64,000 nucleotides of DNA from NCBI RefSeq assembly GCF_905220365.1, contig NC_061154.1, positions 11,842,001 to 11,906,000 on the forward strand, given 5' to 3'. Numbering within the stretch: the first letter of the stretch is position 1; every line of letters begins with the position of its first letter. The notes beneath the pieces are model-generated. The model was not told where the DNA came from and ran no database searches. It saw nothing but the letters and a program-made list of their open reading frames with translations. Positions 23,447-36,395 of this stretch are shown one piece after another. Source of the stretch: Vanessa cardui. Taxonomy: Eukaryota; Arthropoda; Insecta; Lepidoptera; Nymphalidae. Both the position numbers and the translations under genes were made by a program.

Positions 23447-24420
23447 GTAAATCTCAAACTCAAACTCAAACTCAAATTCCTTTATTCAATATAAAAGCAT
23501 TACACTTACTTATTGATTGTCAAATAAACACTACCACCGGTTCGGAAAAAGGAACACCCTGACCTGAGAAGAACCGGCGAAAGAAACTCAGCGGGTCTTT
23601 TTTTCTGTTATTTTTTTTTTTGTCAAATTTATAAGGTACATAGTAGTATATGATTAGAAATAGCCAGGAGGCGGTCGTTTCATTCCCAAGGTGTGCTATC
23701 AAACATAAACTCGCTAATTGTATAGTAACCTTTTGCACACAAGCGTTCCTTAACAATTTTTTTAAATTTGGCAACAGAAGCATTTTGAACGCTTTCTGGG
23801 ATCCTGTTGTAGAAGCGTATACATTGCCCCACAAAAGAGTTACTGACTCTATGCAGTCGAGTAACAGGAGTAACAAGATTGTGTTTGTTCCTTGTACCAA
23901 TGTTATGAGAATCACATTTTCTCATAAAAACATTAATATTTTTCCGTACATACAAAACATTACAAAATATGTATTGAGAAGCAACAGTCAATATCTTAAT
24001 TTCTTTAAATCTATGCCTTAATGATTCCTTGGCTCCTAGGTTATAGATTGCGCGAATAGCCCTCTTCTGCAGCCAGAATTGTAGCGTGACTTAGCGGGGC
24101 CCCGTATAAAAAAATTGTTTGGGGCCCTCAGGAAGGATGAAGAGTTCTCAGAAAAATAATTGCATAAAATTTAAAGAAATATTTATTCATCATAATTCAA
24201 TAAATTATATTATATATTATATTATTCTAATAATATGTCTATCATAATCATAATTATCCGTCTGTCATCTGTCTTTTGTTTACGTGTGCTGGGGGCCCCC
24301 GTAACCCGGGGGCCCCGTATAATTGATACGGTAGATACGGCGGTAGCTACGCCCCTGTCTGCAGCACAAATATAGTTTGGATCTATTATAATTGTCAACT
24401 CGTGACAATGTCAAGTCACT
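23447..24420 (-). pseudogene. Jockey-type LINE, truncated, split by a hAT MITE
   Basis: The minus strand at 23991-23680 reads MTVASQYIFCNVLYVRKNIN, then CIRFYNRIPESVQNASVAKF and KKIVKERLCAKGYY, the C-terminus of a Jockey-type polyprotein. The 3' UTR has CACTACCACCGGTTCGG, and the 3' end carries a CAAACT hexamer repeat at 23451-23477. It is the sister of 19060-19868. The element continues across a MITE insertion at 24074-24357 and resumes with ACAAATATAG at 24366. Confidence 0.8.
24074..24357. mobile_element. hAT-type MITE nested in a LINE
   Basis: It is bounded by the perfect 8-bp duplication TCTGCAGC (24066-24073 and 24358-24365). The right terminus read inward is CAGGGGCGTAGCTACCGCC and the left is CAGAATTGTAGCGTGAC. 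Internal GGGGCCCC-rich blocks are inverted. There is no transposase ORF. Confidence 0.88.
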
Positions 24421-24670
24421 CGTTAGATTGCAATGAAAAAGTTTTTCTTCCAAGCGTCGTACGTATGTAGTTAGTTGTATGAAATTCGAGATCGCGTTTA
24501 ACAGAACGAACAGACTATTAGCCAGAAAGTATTACCTTTAAATTACTGTTAAATTGAAAAAATACAGAAATTTAATGTATAAAACATTTTATTTCATAGT
24601 TAAAATCGTTATCATAATCAGATAAGATAGTTATAAAAAAATTTAAAAAAAGAGTAACCGTTTGGTATCC

Positions 24671-24841
24671 TTTTTTTTCCCCTTCCCCCACGTGATGGAA
24701 AGTGGGTTGGTGTGTGGGACTCCCCGGTTTCCTGAACGCCTAGTGCGCCCAGGTCCACCGGGTTTACCCACTAAAAAACCAGCGGTACCCTCTCCGTCTT
24801 TCGGCGGGGGCCACGGGATCGCTTACGCATGCTACCGTGAC
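24671..24841 (-). mobile_element. LINE 3' end inserted into an RTE LINE, with 16-bp target duplication
   Basis: AACCGTTTGGTATCCT occurs at 24656-24671 and again at 24842-24857. Between them lies a T tract (a poly(A) tail on the minus strand) and the LINE 3' segment also seen at 18708-18900. It is a clean example of target-primed insertion; the first T of the tail may overlap the duplication. Confidence 0.88.
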
Positions 24842-25165
24842 AACCGTTTGGTATCCTAGAGAAGGTAAGCGAACGAGAGGTAGACCTCAGAAAAGATGGT
24901 ATGATGACATCAAACAAGTGGCTCAGGAACGAGCCGAGTGGAATAGTTTGGAAGAGGCCTTTGCCGATTGGCAAATGATAAAGAAACAAGAAATGTTGTA
25001 AAATATTTAATTCAACATTTATTATTTATTCATCTATTATCAAGAAATTGCAAGATTAATATTATTTTTATGTAATACTTTTTGTAGTTTAAGTTTAATA
25101 TTGTTGTTTTCTATGGAAAATAATAACAATAGCCGAATAAAGGGCTATATTATTATTATTACTTT
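24842..25165 (+). pseudogene. RTE-type LINE, C-terminal coding end and (ATT)n tail
   Basis: From 24849 the frame reads WYPREGKRTRGRPQKRWYDD, then WNSLEEAFADWQMIKKQEML and a TAA at 24999-25001. A 3' UTR follows, ending in the microsatellite TATTATTATTATTAC. This is the usual C-terminus of RTE-type LINEs. The upstream part of the frame is cut by the insertion at 24671-24841. Confidence 0.8.
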
Positions 25166-26340
25166 GTAGTCTCTCCTTACGAATTTGATAATAGGTCTGA
25201 ATATATTATTTAATGTCTGTGTGTATTCATCTGTCTGGATACTGTAGAACAATATGAAATACTGTTCTTACTTATTTCTTATAAATAATTTCTTAAATAA
25301 ACCTTAATGTTTTAATTGTTGTTATAATCATATTTTCTATACCTATGCGGTATCAAATTTTATTATTTATTCATTCTTACTTTTCACAACACATCAAGTC
25401 TATCCTAGTGTTATTGCATTAATTTACAATCATCAATATTATTATTTTTTTATAAAATTTAAGATCGTCTGAATATTGATTCTTTTTACATCATTAATCA
25501 GGATTAAAAATGTCTTTCCCCGAAACTATCATCATACAAAATTTAACCTAAATTTAGGCGTTTGGAGAAAACAGACAGTGTTAAATTCGCATTTAATGTT
25601 ATCACAAATTAGGTATTTCAGGAAAATAAAAATTGATCAAGTCATTTTATGGATATTACAAGATGTATATGTATGTAGTGCAACAGACAGCCTGGCTCCA
25701 ATTTTATTATTTCGTACCATAAGAAAATTTACTACTTACCTTACTACAGACAGATTAGTATATAATATAATACTTTTTTGTCATAGTTGTTTCAGTAGTC
25801 GTGTGTCGGCGATTACCGTGATATATAAAATGAAAATATCCAAAAAATAACCATATCATGCCTTAGTGATATACAAAAACTGAACACCAAAATCTTGTAT
25901 ATTGTATTGTATATGAGTCTGAATTAAGGATTTTTTGTCAAGCTATTCCTAAACATCTACTTTGTTTCTTACGACGACAAAACAATGAATCAGAAGTTTA
26001 TGGAAAAAAACATATAAAGAGCCAAATATAAATTTGTACCGCATTGCGTTGACAACTCTACAGTGATTTTATTCTGTAGATTACGCCAAATGCAACCCAT
26101 GAATAAGGCTAGAGTAGGTACTTACTTTAAATTACCTACACAGTGGAAACGCAATAAAAGTAAATATAATATTGTAATCATTATATACATGGTATTTTAT
26201 TTTACTTGAGAACACATTTTTGTCAAAATGTACTAATTATAAGTATACAAAGTTGATACGGCTTCTTAAACCGTCTATTATAATTAGATACATAACCATC
26301 TGTAGAGCGCAGAGTGCTTCGAGTCTAACATGACCTAACA
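25166..26340. other. AT-rich, no gene supported
   Basis: A 124-codon ORF at 25476-25850 has no domain, no splice context and AT-driven composition, so I do not call it. Nothing else is seen. Confidence 0.4.
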
Positions 26341-26690
26341 ATAGCTCGAAGGTCTTGCACGTCACAGATGGACCGCCACGTAAGCATGTGTCCTATTGTT
26401 TAACCATGGCTGTAAATTCGTCGTAACAGAAAAAATCCCGCGCTGCGCCGCCGCCCTGCGCCCATATGGCTTACAATAACAAATTCTTAACCAAAAGTAA
26501 ACCGATGTATCCCCGCGTTCCGTTTTTAGTGAGTCGCTTGTACGCAGGCGAAATGGCATGAAGCCGTTTGAGTGCTTTTGTTTCCTCCAACCTCCGAACA
26601 CTTCAGCTGAGTTAACTTTAAACAAATAAACTAACGTACTACGGCTGCACGCGCGTCGCGCAACTAACATTTATCTCATAATTACGATTT
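26341..26690. other. GC-rich non-coding block
   Basis: A CpG-bearing stretch (GCGCTGCGCCGCCGCCCTGC) stands out from AT-rich flanks. Overlapping ORFs exist on the minus strand but show no domain or splice sites. It may be a promoter, enhancer or untranslated exon. I see no decisive motif. Confidence 0.3.
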
Positions 26691-29600
26691 GATCAATTTT
26701 GATAGGGATTTCAGTAAACAAAATGTATCTAAAATATTTTCATTAATTTTTAATTCAATAAAAATAATTTTAAATACGTGTTAAAATACGTCTGTTTTCA
26801 TTACTTTTTTCATAAGTATTTTTTTAATTTTGAAAATGGAAAGTAATCTAGCAAGTTTGCGCCTGCTGGAAGCTGGTAACCTCCATTAATAGTTCAATCA
26901 ATTAAATATTGAATCTGTGATTTATCACAGATACAATATTCTATAACAATTATCAACAATTACAAGCATATTTTATAACAATTATCAACGTCTGGATATT
27001 TTTGACTGCTGATGAAATATAGATTTCCAATGTCATGTCCATGATGTCCGTACCAAGTAAAGTTGTGAAAAAATAATATTAGCTTAAGTGTTCATATGTG
27101 AACTTTTTATATGACTCAAATTGGTAAACATAATACGCAACAGAAAAGTATATAATCGCAATTTTCGTATCATGTCGGCGAATCGAATTGTCGCAGAACA
27201 ACAAAGTATATCAAGATGGCTGTTCAAGCTTGTAGAGCTACAAATCTTTGTCCATAATTTCAAGTCAAACTTTTCGAACTTCCTATATAAAAACAGCTTT
27301 TGACAGAGCTAACAATATCTTAAGAGATATAATAAGTTGCATAAATGTATTATTAACTTATTTTGTATACCACATAGGTGAAACAATAAGTAATCAATGT
27401 GGTAAATAAATAATGATTAATGCTGAAATGTGTAAGATTAATATTTAATATTGAATAAAACCTCTAAAAATACAGACAGTGACGATAGCGGATGTAATAT
27501 AGACGCTACTTAAAATTTCCAAAGCAATCTGTTATCAATATTATTTATACAATTAATCTGCTTTGTAAGCATAGTATAATCTTAACAAAGGCGAGGTGAA
27601 GTTTGAACGTTTACTGAATATCGCATTATTAATATTCTGAGGGTTCTCAAGCCCGCGGTCATCTGTGGCTCAACTCAGCACCGCCTCAAGGAATCCACTT
27701 AACGCTGAATCGATATCTAATTATGCTCAATACTTGGCAGTCCGATTAAATTCAATATTCAATTTTCCGCCTTATATTGAGATGTTCTTTGTAACTGAAA
27801 GAGTCTTTTAGTGATATGAAGTATAACAATTGGATATATAGTCTAAAAACAATAAGTATTGAAAATAGTAAAAAAGTCTATATATAAAGATAGAAAAAAA
27901 CCTATGCAATAAGTTTAATCCCAAGTGGCATTAAACTTATGTTGGTCTGAAGGTACAGCAGCAAAATTGGCCGTATTTCGACCACACACGATACTACAAT
28001 TTCGAACCATTTAATAATACTTAATTATTATAATTACTCATGTATCTACTATGAAATTCTAAAAGATTTGTATATAGAAATATACCTAGTTGGTACTAGA
28101 TCATTTCCAAAATGTTTCAATAGTCATTCTTCCAATAAAAAATATTTAGCATCGACGTTTTCAAGCCGCAGGTTTTATATTTTAACGTGGGCCGTAACGA
28201 GTGACGCAGCGACAATGCCGTCTTTCAGAAAACGGCCTTAAAGTCTGTTACATACGATTCATATTGCTTTGACATACACTCTGTGGGTACTCTATTTCGA
28301 ATGTCATGGATTAAATCGACAATAAATGTGTAGTATTTACTTTACATTTACTCTTTAATTGTACATCGCGTTGACTAGTGACGAGCGGACACTCGCACGA
28401 ATTCTCTTCATGACAAAGCACGTTTGACGGTAGGTGAGCCTGCACTGTTATTGTATGAAATTACCCTCAACACGACTCAGTGTGGATATATACTAAGATA
28501 ATATGTTAAGGCACCTTTGAAATATATGTAACGATTACGCTTTATAAATGATTGCAAAGTGTATTGCAGAACATTTAAGATACTCACTGAATATTTTTAT
28601 CATATGAATGAAACAATTTTTTTTATTTAATCCAAAGAAGCTAAGAAGAAGAAGAATATATAGAGATCATAATTTTAATAACATTATAATTATGCCTTTG
28701 TGTAGGTAGCACATCCATAATGCAATCTAAAGAACAAGAGAAGGGAAGCGAAAGCGTTCAATAATGTTACACGAAAGACGCATGCGTCAACCCCTGGCTT
28801 ACTTATATACCTACCTATAATAATCATACACTATGTAAAGATACGTAATCTATACTTCTATCTTTATATACTTTTAGTTAAAACGTATTTCAATTTTAAA
28901 AATACCTTGAATATTATAAAGTAAACTACGTAAATGTACCTACTGAAAATATGGGTAAGTAGGTAACATAAAATCATAATCAATTATATTTTACGCCTCA
29001 TAATACCTCTAATTCGATTTGTATCATCACATCCCGGGGGGTCTACCAACAACATGGCTGTTGTACTTCACGTCATTCACATTCAATTCATAAATCGCTA
29101 CTTTTTGCACTTTATTTTGTAAATTTCGATCTTATGCCTATAGTAATAAAACAAGATTTTGCAACGTGATCTTAAAATAGTTTTGATGTTCCTAAACAAA
29201 TAAATGTTTTTTTATATTTTATAAAGCACAACAATAGGAGCTTTTATTGGCCGTTTTGTAGATCAGAAACTGTCACGAAACGTTAAGTCATCATCCTATC
29301 GGCTGTGTAAACATTGGAAATTAAAACTCAAGTAGAGCGCGCTTCAGAAAGAGGTATTCTATATGTGTTAATGGAATTGTCAATGGGAATAAATATATTT
29401 ATTAATTACAGTTCTAAGTACCCGTACGCCCCAAAAATAATACGTTATCAATGTTACATAATATTTTACATTTAGCTAGATAAGTTGATAAAATCTAAAT
29501 AAAACATCCCTATATTAAAAAAAAATACTAACTTTTTTACGAGACAATATCTACATTATAAAAAAATATTCAATTGTTATAATACATTCGAGGTCATATA

Positions 29601-31600
29601 TAAGTATTCTTGTTAGCATTCTTTAGAGATCTTATCTTGATTACAGTGTGACATAATTTTCTATTTAGCAAAGTACCACTAGAGGAAGTCGTATCGGATA
29701 AGGGAGAACAAACGTCTTTCCCATCACCGGAACACTAAAGTCATTCGAAAAAATTAATCTTAATCCTCATTGTGAGGTACGTCGCAATAACACTGACTCG
29801 TAAATTCGTAACCACCACAATAGGAATTAGAAGTACACTCTATTGTCGCAAATTGGGCAGTCCCTCGGCCGTGAAATCACCGTGGAACTATTGACAACGG
29901 GCGTTAATAAAAACATGACGACATGTCAAAACTGACCAGATTTGGTAGGCGACAAGTGACGAGCATTGTTCGAGGCCCATTGAAATCGGTGTGGGCCTCA
30001 TCGACGCCTACGTGGTGGCGCGGAGATGACGGGAATGCGGAGTGACAATGTTTGCGCATCAGATTGCTCGAAGATTTAATCGTTGTGCCTCGAAATTAAG
30101 CACGCCCTCCATTCATAAATTTTTGTTGAAAACAATTTCAATGGGAACGTCGTTTTTACGTAAAAGAAAAGCTTAGTTATCATTGATTACGCAAACGTAG
30201 GACATAAAGGTAGGTATATGATTAAAAGTACACACAGAATAACAATTGAATTTTTAAACTAATGATTCAATTTCATGTTTTTAGAACATCTTAAAAATTT
30301 ATAATTATTAACGATTTTTTTAAATTTGAATGTTGTGTGTAAAATAAATGTATCGTAGGTATACTTCGTAGTTGAGTTAATTTTCGTTTTTTTTTCATTT
30401 TACAAAAGCTTTAAGGAGTCAATAGTGTCTCAATAAGACTATTATTAATCAGGTTTTATCTATCAACTTTGATTTTGAACTACACCGATAGCGATTAGCA
30501 TAAAAAAATCATAATATTTTTTTAAATATATAACAATTCGATCGTTCCGACTTCATTTAGGAACTTCGTACAAATAATATAACATTGATATACATGGTAG
30601 GTCAGCAGATTTAACTCAAGTAACCTTTGCTTGTCAACCGATTTTTTTTTTTCGTTGTATTTTTAGTATATTTCAATAAAAGGCTTTTGGTTAGGAGAAT
30701 AGAAATCATCATAAAAAATTTCCTATGTTCTTAAGCATTTTTGGGGCATAAGTTTGTTTTTACAGACGAATTTAATTATATGTTATGAACTATAAAGCAG
30801 TATATACCTATTTTATAAGTTATACTTTCATAGTACCTATATAAAATAAGTATATAAGTATATATAAGTATCATACCTTGTAGGGAGAAGATTATTTTTA
30901 CTAGACATATAAAAAAATTAAGTTCAAGATATCATACATATCTACAATCTTACATTTACTTAAAGTTTCGTATTAATATATATTTTGTTTTATAACTAAA
31001 TACATATTTTTGTGTAAGTATTACAGAAAAATGTGACTAAGTATATACATAGGTATATATATATTTATTTCGATCTGTCTTCGGGGTAACTAAAATACAA
31101 TAATAAAAGCATTTAATTGATAAATAAAAATAGATACATCACTTTTCGTTTCACATACGATCTTACATCAGCTATTTGTAAATATTAAGAAAACTGTTTT
31201 TGTCTACTAATTAATATTTGTATATATTTAGCGAAAATCTTGAACAATTTGACTTCACGTACAAATATTATTCTATAATTGTGATATTTCTTTTAAATAT
31301 CATAAAATAATATAAAACATTAACTACATTTTCATGTTTTTCTAAATTATATTTGATTACATGATAAGGAGGTTGAAATATAAATTTTTCGTAGCTGGAG
31401 AAAATATACCTTATACCTTTAACCAAAATCGTAGCTTTATTTAGCGTGAAAAGTAACATTATTTATCAATAAACAATATTATTTCTATTTTTTTTAATAA
31501 TATATCAATAAATAAAAATATTATTTATTTCTGAAAGTAGTTCGACAAATAAAGTGGTGTCAGAACCCGAGAGTGACTCGACACCGCTGTGTTTGTCTTG
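26691..31600. other. Long AT-rich stretch with two GC-richer blocks
   Basis: No gene is seen. Blocks at 28165-28260 (GTGGGCCGTAACGAGTGACG) and 29660-30130 are GC-richer. The second contains the palindrome GAGGCCCA / TGGGCCTC around 29973-29999 and homeodomain-like ATTAA/TTAAT words. They could be conserved regulatory elements. Without alignment to other species this is only a suggestion. Confidence 0.3.
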
Positions 31601-31614
31601 TATATTATACATAC

Positions 31615-31676
31615 CGTCTAGGAAATCCTTCTTAAGTTTCTCGCTGTGAGGTTCCGCTTTTAATAATTTCATCCTT
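31615..31676 (-). CDS. Exon B of the dispersed minus-strand gene
   Basis: After a TTTTTTAAAACAAG acceptor the minus strand reads RMKLLKAEPHSEKLKKDFLD plus one base, then a consensus donor GTATGT. Entering at 31676 or, by a second AAG, at 31673 keeps the frame of exon A (phase 2), so the acceptor is a tandem AAGAAG. It leaves in phase 1, which fits exon C. The internal ATG at 31672-31670 could also serve as a start for a transcript from 34.9 kb. Confidence 0.5.
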
Positions 31677-32029
31677 CTTGTTTTAAAAAAGGATGCGAGT
31701 GCTGCATCGTGCTATGTTAAAATTAAATGTAGAACACGTTAATACATAGACTAAACGTATCTACTGTGCTTATACCTGCGGATAATAAGAATGACATGAA
31801 TACATAATATATTGATTTTATTAAATGAAAGAGTCATAAACAAAAATCGTCTTAAATTATAAAATTGAAACTGCAGTGAGGTGTGTTATTTTTATTTACT
31901 AATTATAGTTTCTCGTAGTATAAATTTAAGAAAAAATAAAAACCTATAATGTATGTTAAAAGTTGTATAATGTAATTTCATTTAGGTATGAATACGTGAT
32001 CGTTTCGATCAAACTAAAGTTTGTTGGTT

Positions 32030-32290
32030 ATAGTTAGGGCTACGGATTCGTGACGTGACTTGGCCAGCGGACACTTGGTGGGGCTGAGGTTAAAAATTGT
32101 TATACATTGGATTACGTCCCGTGCTCCATGTGCTCGCCACATTGCTCCGATGTGGCTGCACTGATCTAAGACAAGATATGAAATATAAATGTTTGCCTTT
32201 AACGGTATTAGGAATTCCATATCTACCTTCATACGCAGCTTCAAAAAATGGGTGTGGGAGTGTCCAAGGAATCGTCAAGTTACGAGGCGA
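32030..32290. other. GC-richer block with ORFs on both strands, unassigned
   Basis: The minus strand reads PWTLPHPFFEAAYEGRYGIP and on to a TAA at 32092-32090; the plus strand is also open (32097-32294). Composition differs from the flanks, as in a retrocopy or an old element. I recognise no family on either strand. Confidence 0.3.
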
Positions 32291-33552
32291 ATAATTATAA
32301 ATAGTTATTATGTTTATTGCATTTGTGTAAGAAACGTATTAGATTACTTATTTTATTTATATATAATATTAATATTTATATTATCTAGTCGCATTATATG
32401 CAATATTCTTCAAAAGTTTCAAAAAAACAATGCAAGCTGTAAAAAAACAAATTCAATCGAATAAAAGACAAATTTATAAATAATATATTCGTATAAAAAT
32501 TAATTAAAATTACTCAATGACTTTGCGAATAGCGCAGTTATTTCAATAAACACTCAGACAGATAAGCTCTTCTTTTACCCGATACCTATATTAGGGGAGA
32601 TGTGTTTACGCAGGGGATATTTGTGTGTGTGTATTTAATGTTAAAATAAGTCTACCGACCGAAATTAGGCGTGGAGGCTAAATCCAAATTGCAGCTGTTT
32701 GCTTCAAGCCGACGGCAAATCGATTAAATGGATTGAGAATTTCTATAAGTAATAAGTGTTTAAAATATGATGTGGGTACTAGTTTTTCTTTGATTACAAA
32801 CTAATTTATTATATTTATCAATATTACCTTTATGAATTTTTGAAGACTATTTCGGTTTGAGACTAAAAGAAATACCTAAGTAACTATTAGTTTATTTTTA
32901 ACAACATCAATGTGATTCTTACTTCGAACTTTATTTCGGAATTAATATAAATAACATTCAGAAATTGTTATAACTTATTACTAAACCCCTATTTGTAACA
33001 AGAATGAATTTAGATAAGAATAACTTTTTCATCAATCAAGTACCTAGTTATCTAAAAACAATAATTATTGCGATACCGTGTAATAATGTAAATTGGCAAA
33101 ATTATATACTGAATTTACAAATGTTTTTGACTAAACAATATTATATTATAAATTGGATTTGTTTTCGCATAATTCATTTAAAGACTTTATATAATTGAAT
33201 GAGCAAAATGCAAGTGTGCGCAAATGCGCGAAAATATCAGTTAGCCGTTAGCCCGTGAAGGAGTTTGAGTGTTGGCTCTTTTTTCTTCTGAATGGCTCAA
33301 TTAATTACAATGCCTTTGAAGTTATTAATGTAGGCTTATGCTCGCTTTAAAGAAACTTAAGATGTCAACTCCACGTTTTTTCTAAAATTGCAAGTGTGCA
33401 CTTGCCATGCAATTGCGCTTTCATATTCATTACATGAAAATTCGGATTTTAGAATAAAATAGGCCTTGATCTAATGAATATGTTAATAAATATAGATCAC
33501 TTGAGCTGTTTAGCGTTTTTATAATGTTGTCTTCGTGTATTTAAAAAAAAAT

Positions 33553-33790
33553 TATTGTTGTAGCCTAAGTTACTCCTTATAACATCAGCTTTCTGTCAGT
33601 GTTAATTCCGCCAAAATTGTTCCAACGATTCTAGAGATAAGCCGGAACAAACAGACACACATACAGATCGATAAAAATTGAAAAAAATTGTTAACTTGGT
33701 ATATACCGTGTATATGTACAATGTGCGTATGCATTTAATAAAAAAACTGTTATTTTAATATTACAAACATAAACTCCACTTTTATTGTAT
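33553..33790 (+). repeat. Dispersed repeat, related to 51129-51400
   Basis: Both copies share GTAGCCTAAGTTACT, AGATTAGCCGGAACAAACAG (here AGATAAGCCGG), TTGGTATAT, CCGTG and TATGCATT in the same order, then TTACAAACA and CTCCA and TTTATT. I know it as an abundant non-autonomous repeat of Lepidoptera. Confidence 0.65.
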
Positions 33791-34239
33791 GTAAAATAAA
33801 TAAATTATGATTATGGCGAAAAGGTTATATAGTATATCTACACTTGCAAAAAATTGCACAAACTCTAAAAAAAAGTATTCCTTAAAATAGTATTCTTTGC
33901 AAAGCTGTTTCGTGGTAATCCTGTAATAATTCAATAGCGTATTGAGTCAGGTGTCATCAATTCAGACGTCACACTTGATGACCCGCTAAAAACGTTTGAT
34001 CTGATCAAAACAGATGACAGACAGATCGCTAAGTCGTTTGATTTGATCTCGCGTATCCGCCGTCAGTGTGTGAAATTTGGCGGGTTTTTATATGCCATAC
34101 GGATATCCGTTTAAGCCGAGTATTTTTTATATTTCAAATATCACTTCAGTCATATTTAGTAGAATTTGAAGATCTATTCATAAATACTCATATTAATTCT
34201 TAATTATACTCAATGAAAAAAACTAGAAGTTATTCGATA

Positions 34240-34416
34240 TATCTATATTAATAAATGTGAAAGTAACTCAGTCTATCTGTCGTCTGTCGCTCCTTCACGA
34301 CCAAACCGCTGAACAGAATTTGATTAAATTTGGTATGAAGCAAACTTGAACTCCAAGAACTTGACACATGACAACCAACACCCTAAAACGCGAACAAAGC
34401 CACGGGCTACTACTAG
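34240..34416 (+). mobile_element. Non-autonomous Helitron-type element
   Basis: GTGAAAGTAACTCAGTCTAT, CCGCTGAACAGAATTTGATT and a CTAG end (34413-34416) followed by T, after a GCCACGGGC stem, match the common lepidopteran pattern. No target duplication is expected for Helitrons. Confidence 0.6.
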
Positions 34417-34553
34417 TATTTGTATATGGATATTGTCATTGCATTGTACAAATACAATTTAGTTTCACTATAACTTTCTGAATTAAGATATAATCTAAAA
34501 TAAAATAAATAGTACTAGCTACAAATTAAATAAAAAATAGAAAATACTTACTA

Positions 34554-34915
34554 AGGAAATTAGAATCTAGTTAAGCAGTTACACCTCAATCGAAACGCTC
34601 GAGGGGATGTTTCTCGTTTATCAACAGCGGACTCAATTGAACATCATTACAAAGGCCGCGACGCAAAATATGCTGATCCGCAGACAGTTTCGAATTAAAA
34701 CCGCATCGAGGATCAAACTGAAAGGGGTTGCGGCCGTGGCGCGGTGCGATAACGCGGCGCCGCCGATGCGTGAGCGCTGATCCCCCGTTGCATGCGCTCT
34801 GAACAAACCGTGAAAAGCGAACAAATGAACAAACCTGCACTAATCCCCGCATTGTGAGTCCACGCGGGCGCCCGTCGCGAATCTACCGCGACCCACCATC
34901 CGCGATAACTTATTA
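34554..34915 (-). promoter_or_regulatory. CpG-rich block ending in a consensus splice donor
   Basis: About 300 bp of CpG-rich DNA ends on the minus strand at CCTTA followed by GTAAGTATTTTC (intron from 34553). This fits an alternative promoter and untranslated first exon. It could splice to exon B at 31676 and start at its internal ATG. The 88-codon ORF inside has no domain. The role is inferred from position and the donor alone. Confidence 0.35.
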
Positions 34916-36229
34916 TCTTTATAACCTAAACTTCATACATACTTAATTAAAACATTTAAATTTAATAAAAACGCCAGTTGAATGTATATTTATTTGTTAT
35001 TGGTGTTATTTTTTATAAAATATTATTGTCATGAAGTTAACAAATCAAATTTACAATAATTTTCAAATGTCGTTCTATGCACGACTCTCTTTTGTTTTTT
35101 AATAATCGGTTTGCGAGTGAAAACATCTTGTATTATTTTATACAGCCACACGATGCTAAGAAAATATGAGTTTATTAAATATATTATATATACATATGTA
35201 TATATAAACATTTAGTATTAGCATAAAGAAGTATTTCTAACACATTATATTTTTTTTATTTCCATTTTTTTTCTTATTTATATTAGTCTAGGAGCTTTAG
35301 ATTATTCTTGTATGTTAATAGAGTTTTGCAAACGAAATGAGTATACAACGTCATTATCTTAGTACACGAGAGCTACTTTTGACACTCGTCAACGTCATAC
35401 ACATACTACTTTTTTAGTGTGCTTGTACTTAGTGGCGAACTGTTGACTATTATTTATTTCAACGTGTCTTCAGCGCTGACAGTCTATCTAGTCATACAAG
35501 TAATCAAAGCTAAAAACATCTCAATAAAGTAACGTAACCATAAAGTGTTCTTCCTTTTAGTAAATACCTTATTGGAAGCACATTACATTTAATAGGGATT
35601 GTTAAATAGCGTGTGATTATTTTATAATTTACTTAAAATATATCAATTTTAATCCATACTAAAATCCATAGCCTCGACAAAAACTAAGTAATTTGTTATT
35701 TAACAAAAGTTATTGTTTACTTTTCAAATGACATGAATGGTGTTCGTAGGGATTCATTAAGAAATGTATTTAAGGAAAAAAAAGATTTTGCAAGTGTATT
35801 TTAAACTCTATTAGCGATGAAATAGAATCTTTAGAAACTACTTTTGTTTATCATTTTAGAGAAAAAATCCGGGACAAACGGACGGGATGAATGGTGTCAA
35901 AATGACATGTCAACTTTTATTTTTTCTACAATTTTTTAGACAACTCTGCCACGCTGACACGTACAGTATGGGCCTATATTCGAGACTTTTGGCCGACATT
36001 ATTATTTTTATTAATTAGTATCATATTAATGTCATATTTAAAACAATACGTATTTAATATGCCGAGAATAAAAATTATAAACAAAATTACTTACTTGTTC
36101 GTTCGATTTTTTCGAGACGTGTAATTTCGATAGGTATAGTATTATTTTCTGGTGTATTTATTCGTGTAATAATGTACTATAAAAATGTCGAAACTTCTTA
36201 ATTGAATTCTTACTATTAGGCGGTAAAGA

Positions 36230-36395
36230 TCGTAATAATACCGGTGAGTAATGTAATTGTCTACCTGTTAATTTGCCAACATATTCAATCGTGTGTGATA
36301 GAGCTACCTGAAAAGCGCAGGGACCACCAACAATACATCAAAATGTTACTTTCATTGTTAAAAAATTGAATTAAAGTTATATTCCTGGGCGTATA
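36230..36395 (+). repeat. Dispersed repeat, related to 39455-39600
   Basis: TCGTGTGTGATA, ACTACCTGAAAA-type text and GGGACCACCAACAATACATC occur in both copies 3.2 kb apart, followed by GTTAAA..TTGAATTAAAGTTATA. Type unknown. Confidence 0.65.

Noticed and set aside
23451..23477. Hexamer run that looked like a telomeric array
   Set aside because: The unit is CAAACT, not TTAGG, and it is the 3' end of a LINE copy.
25476..25850. 124-codon plus-strand ORF
   Set aside because: AT-driven composition, no domain, no splice signals; long chance frames are common in such DNA.
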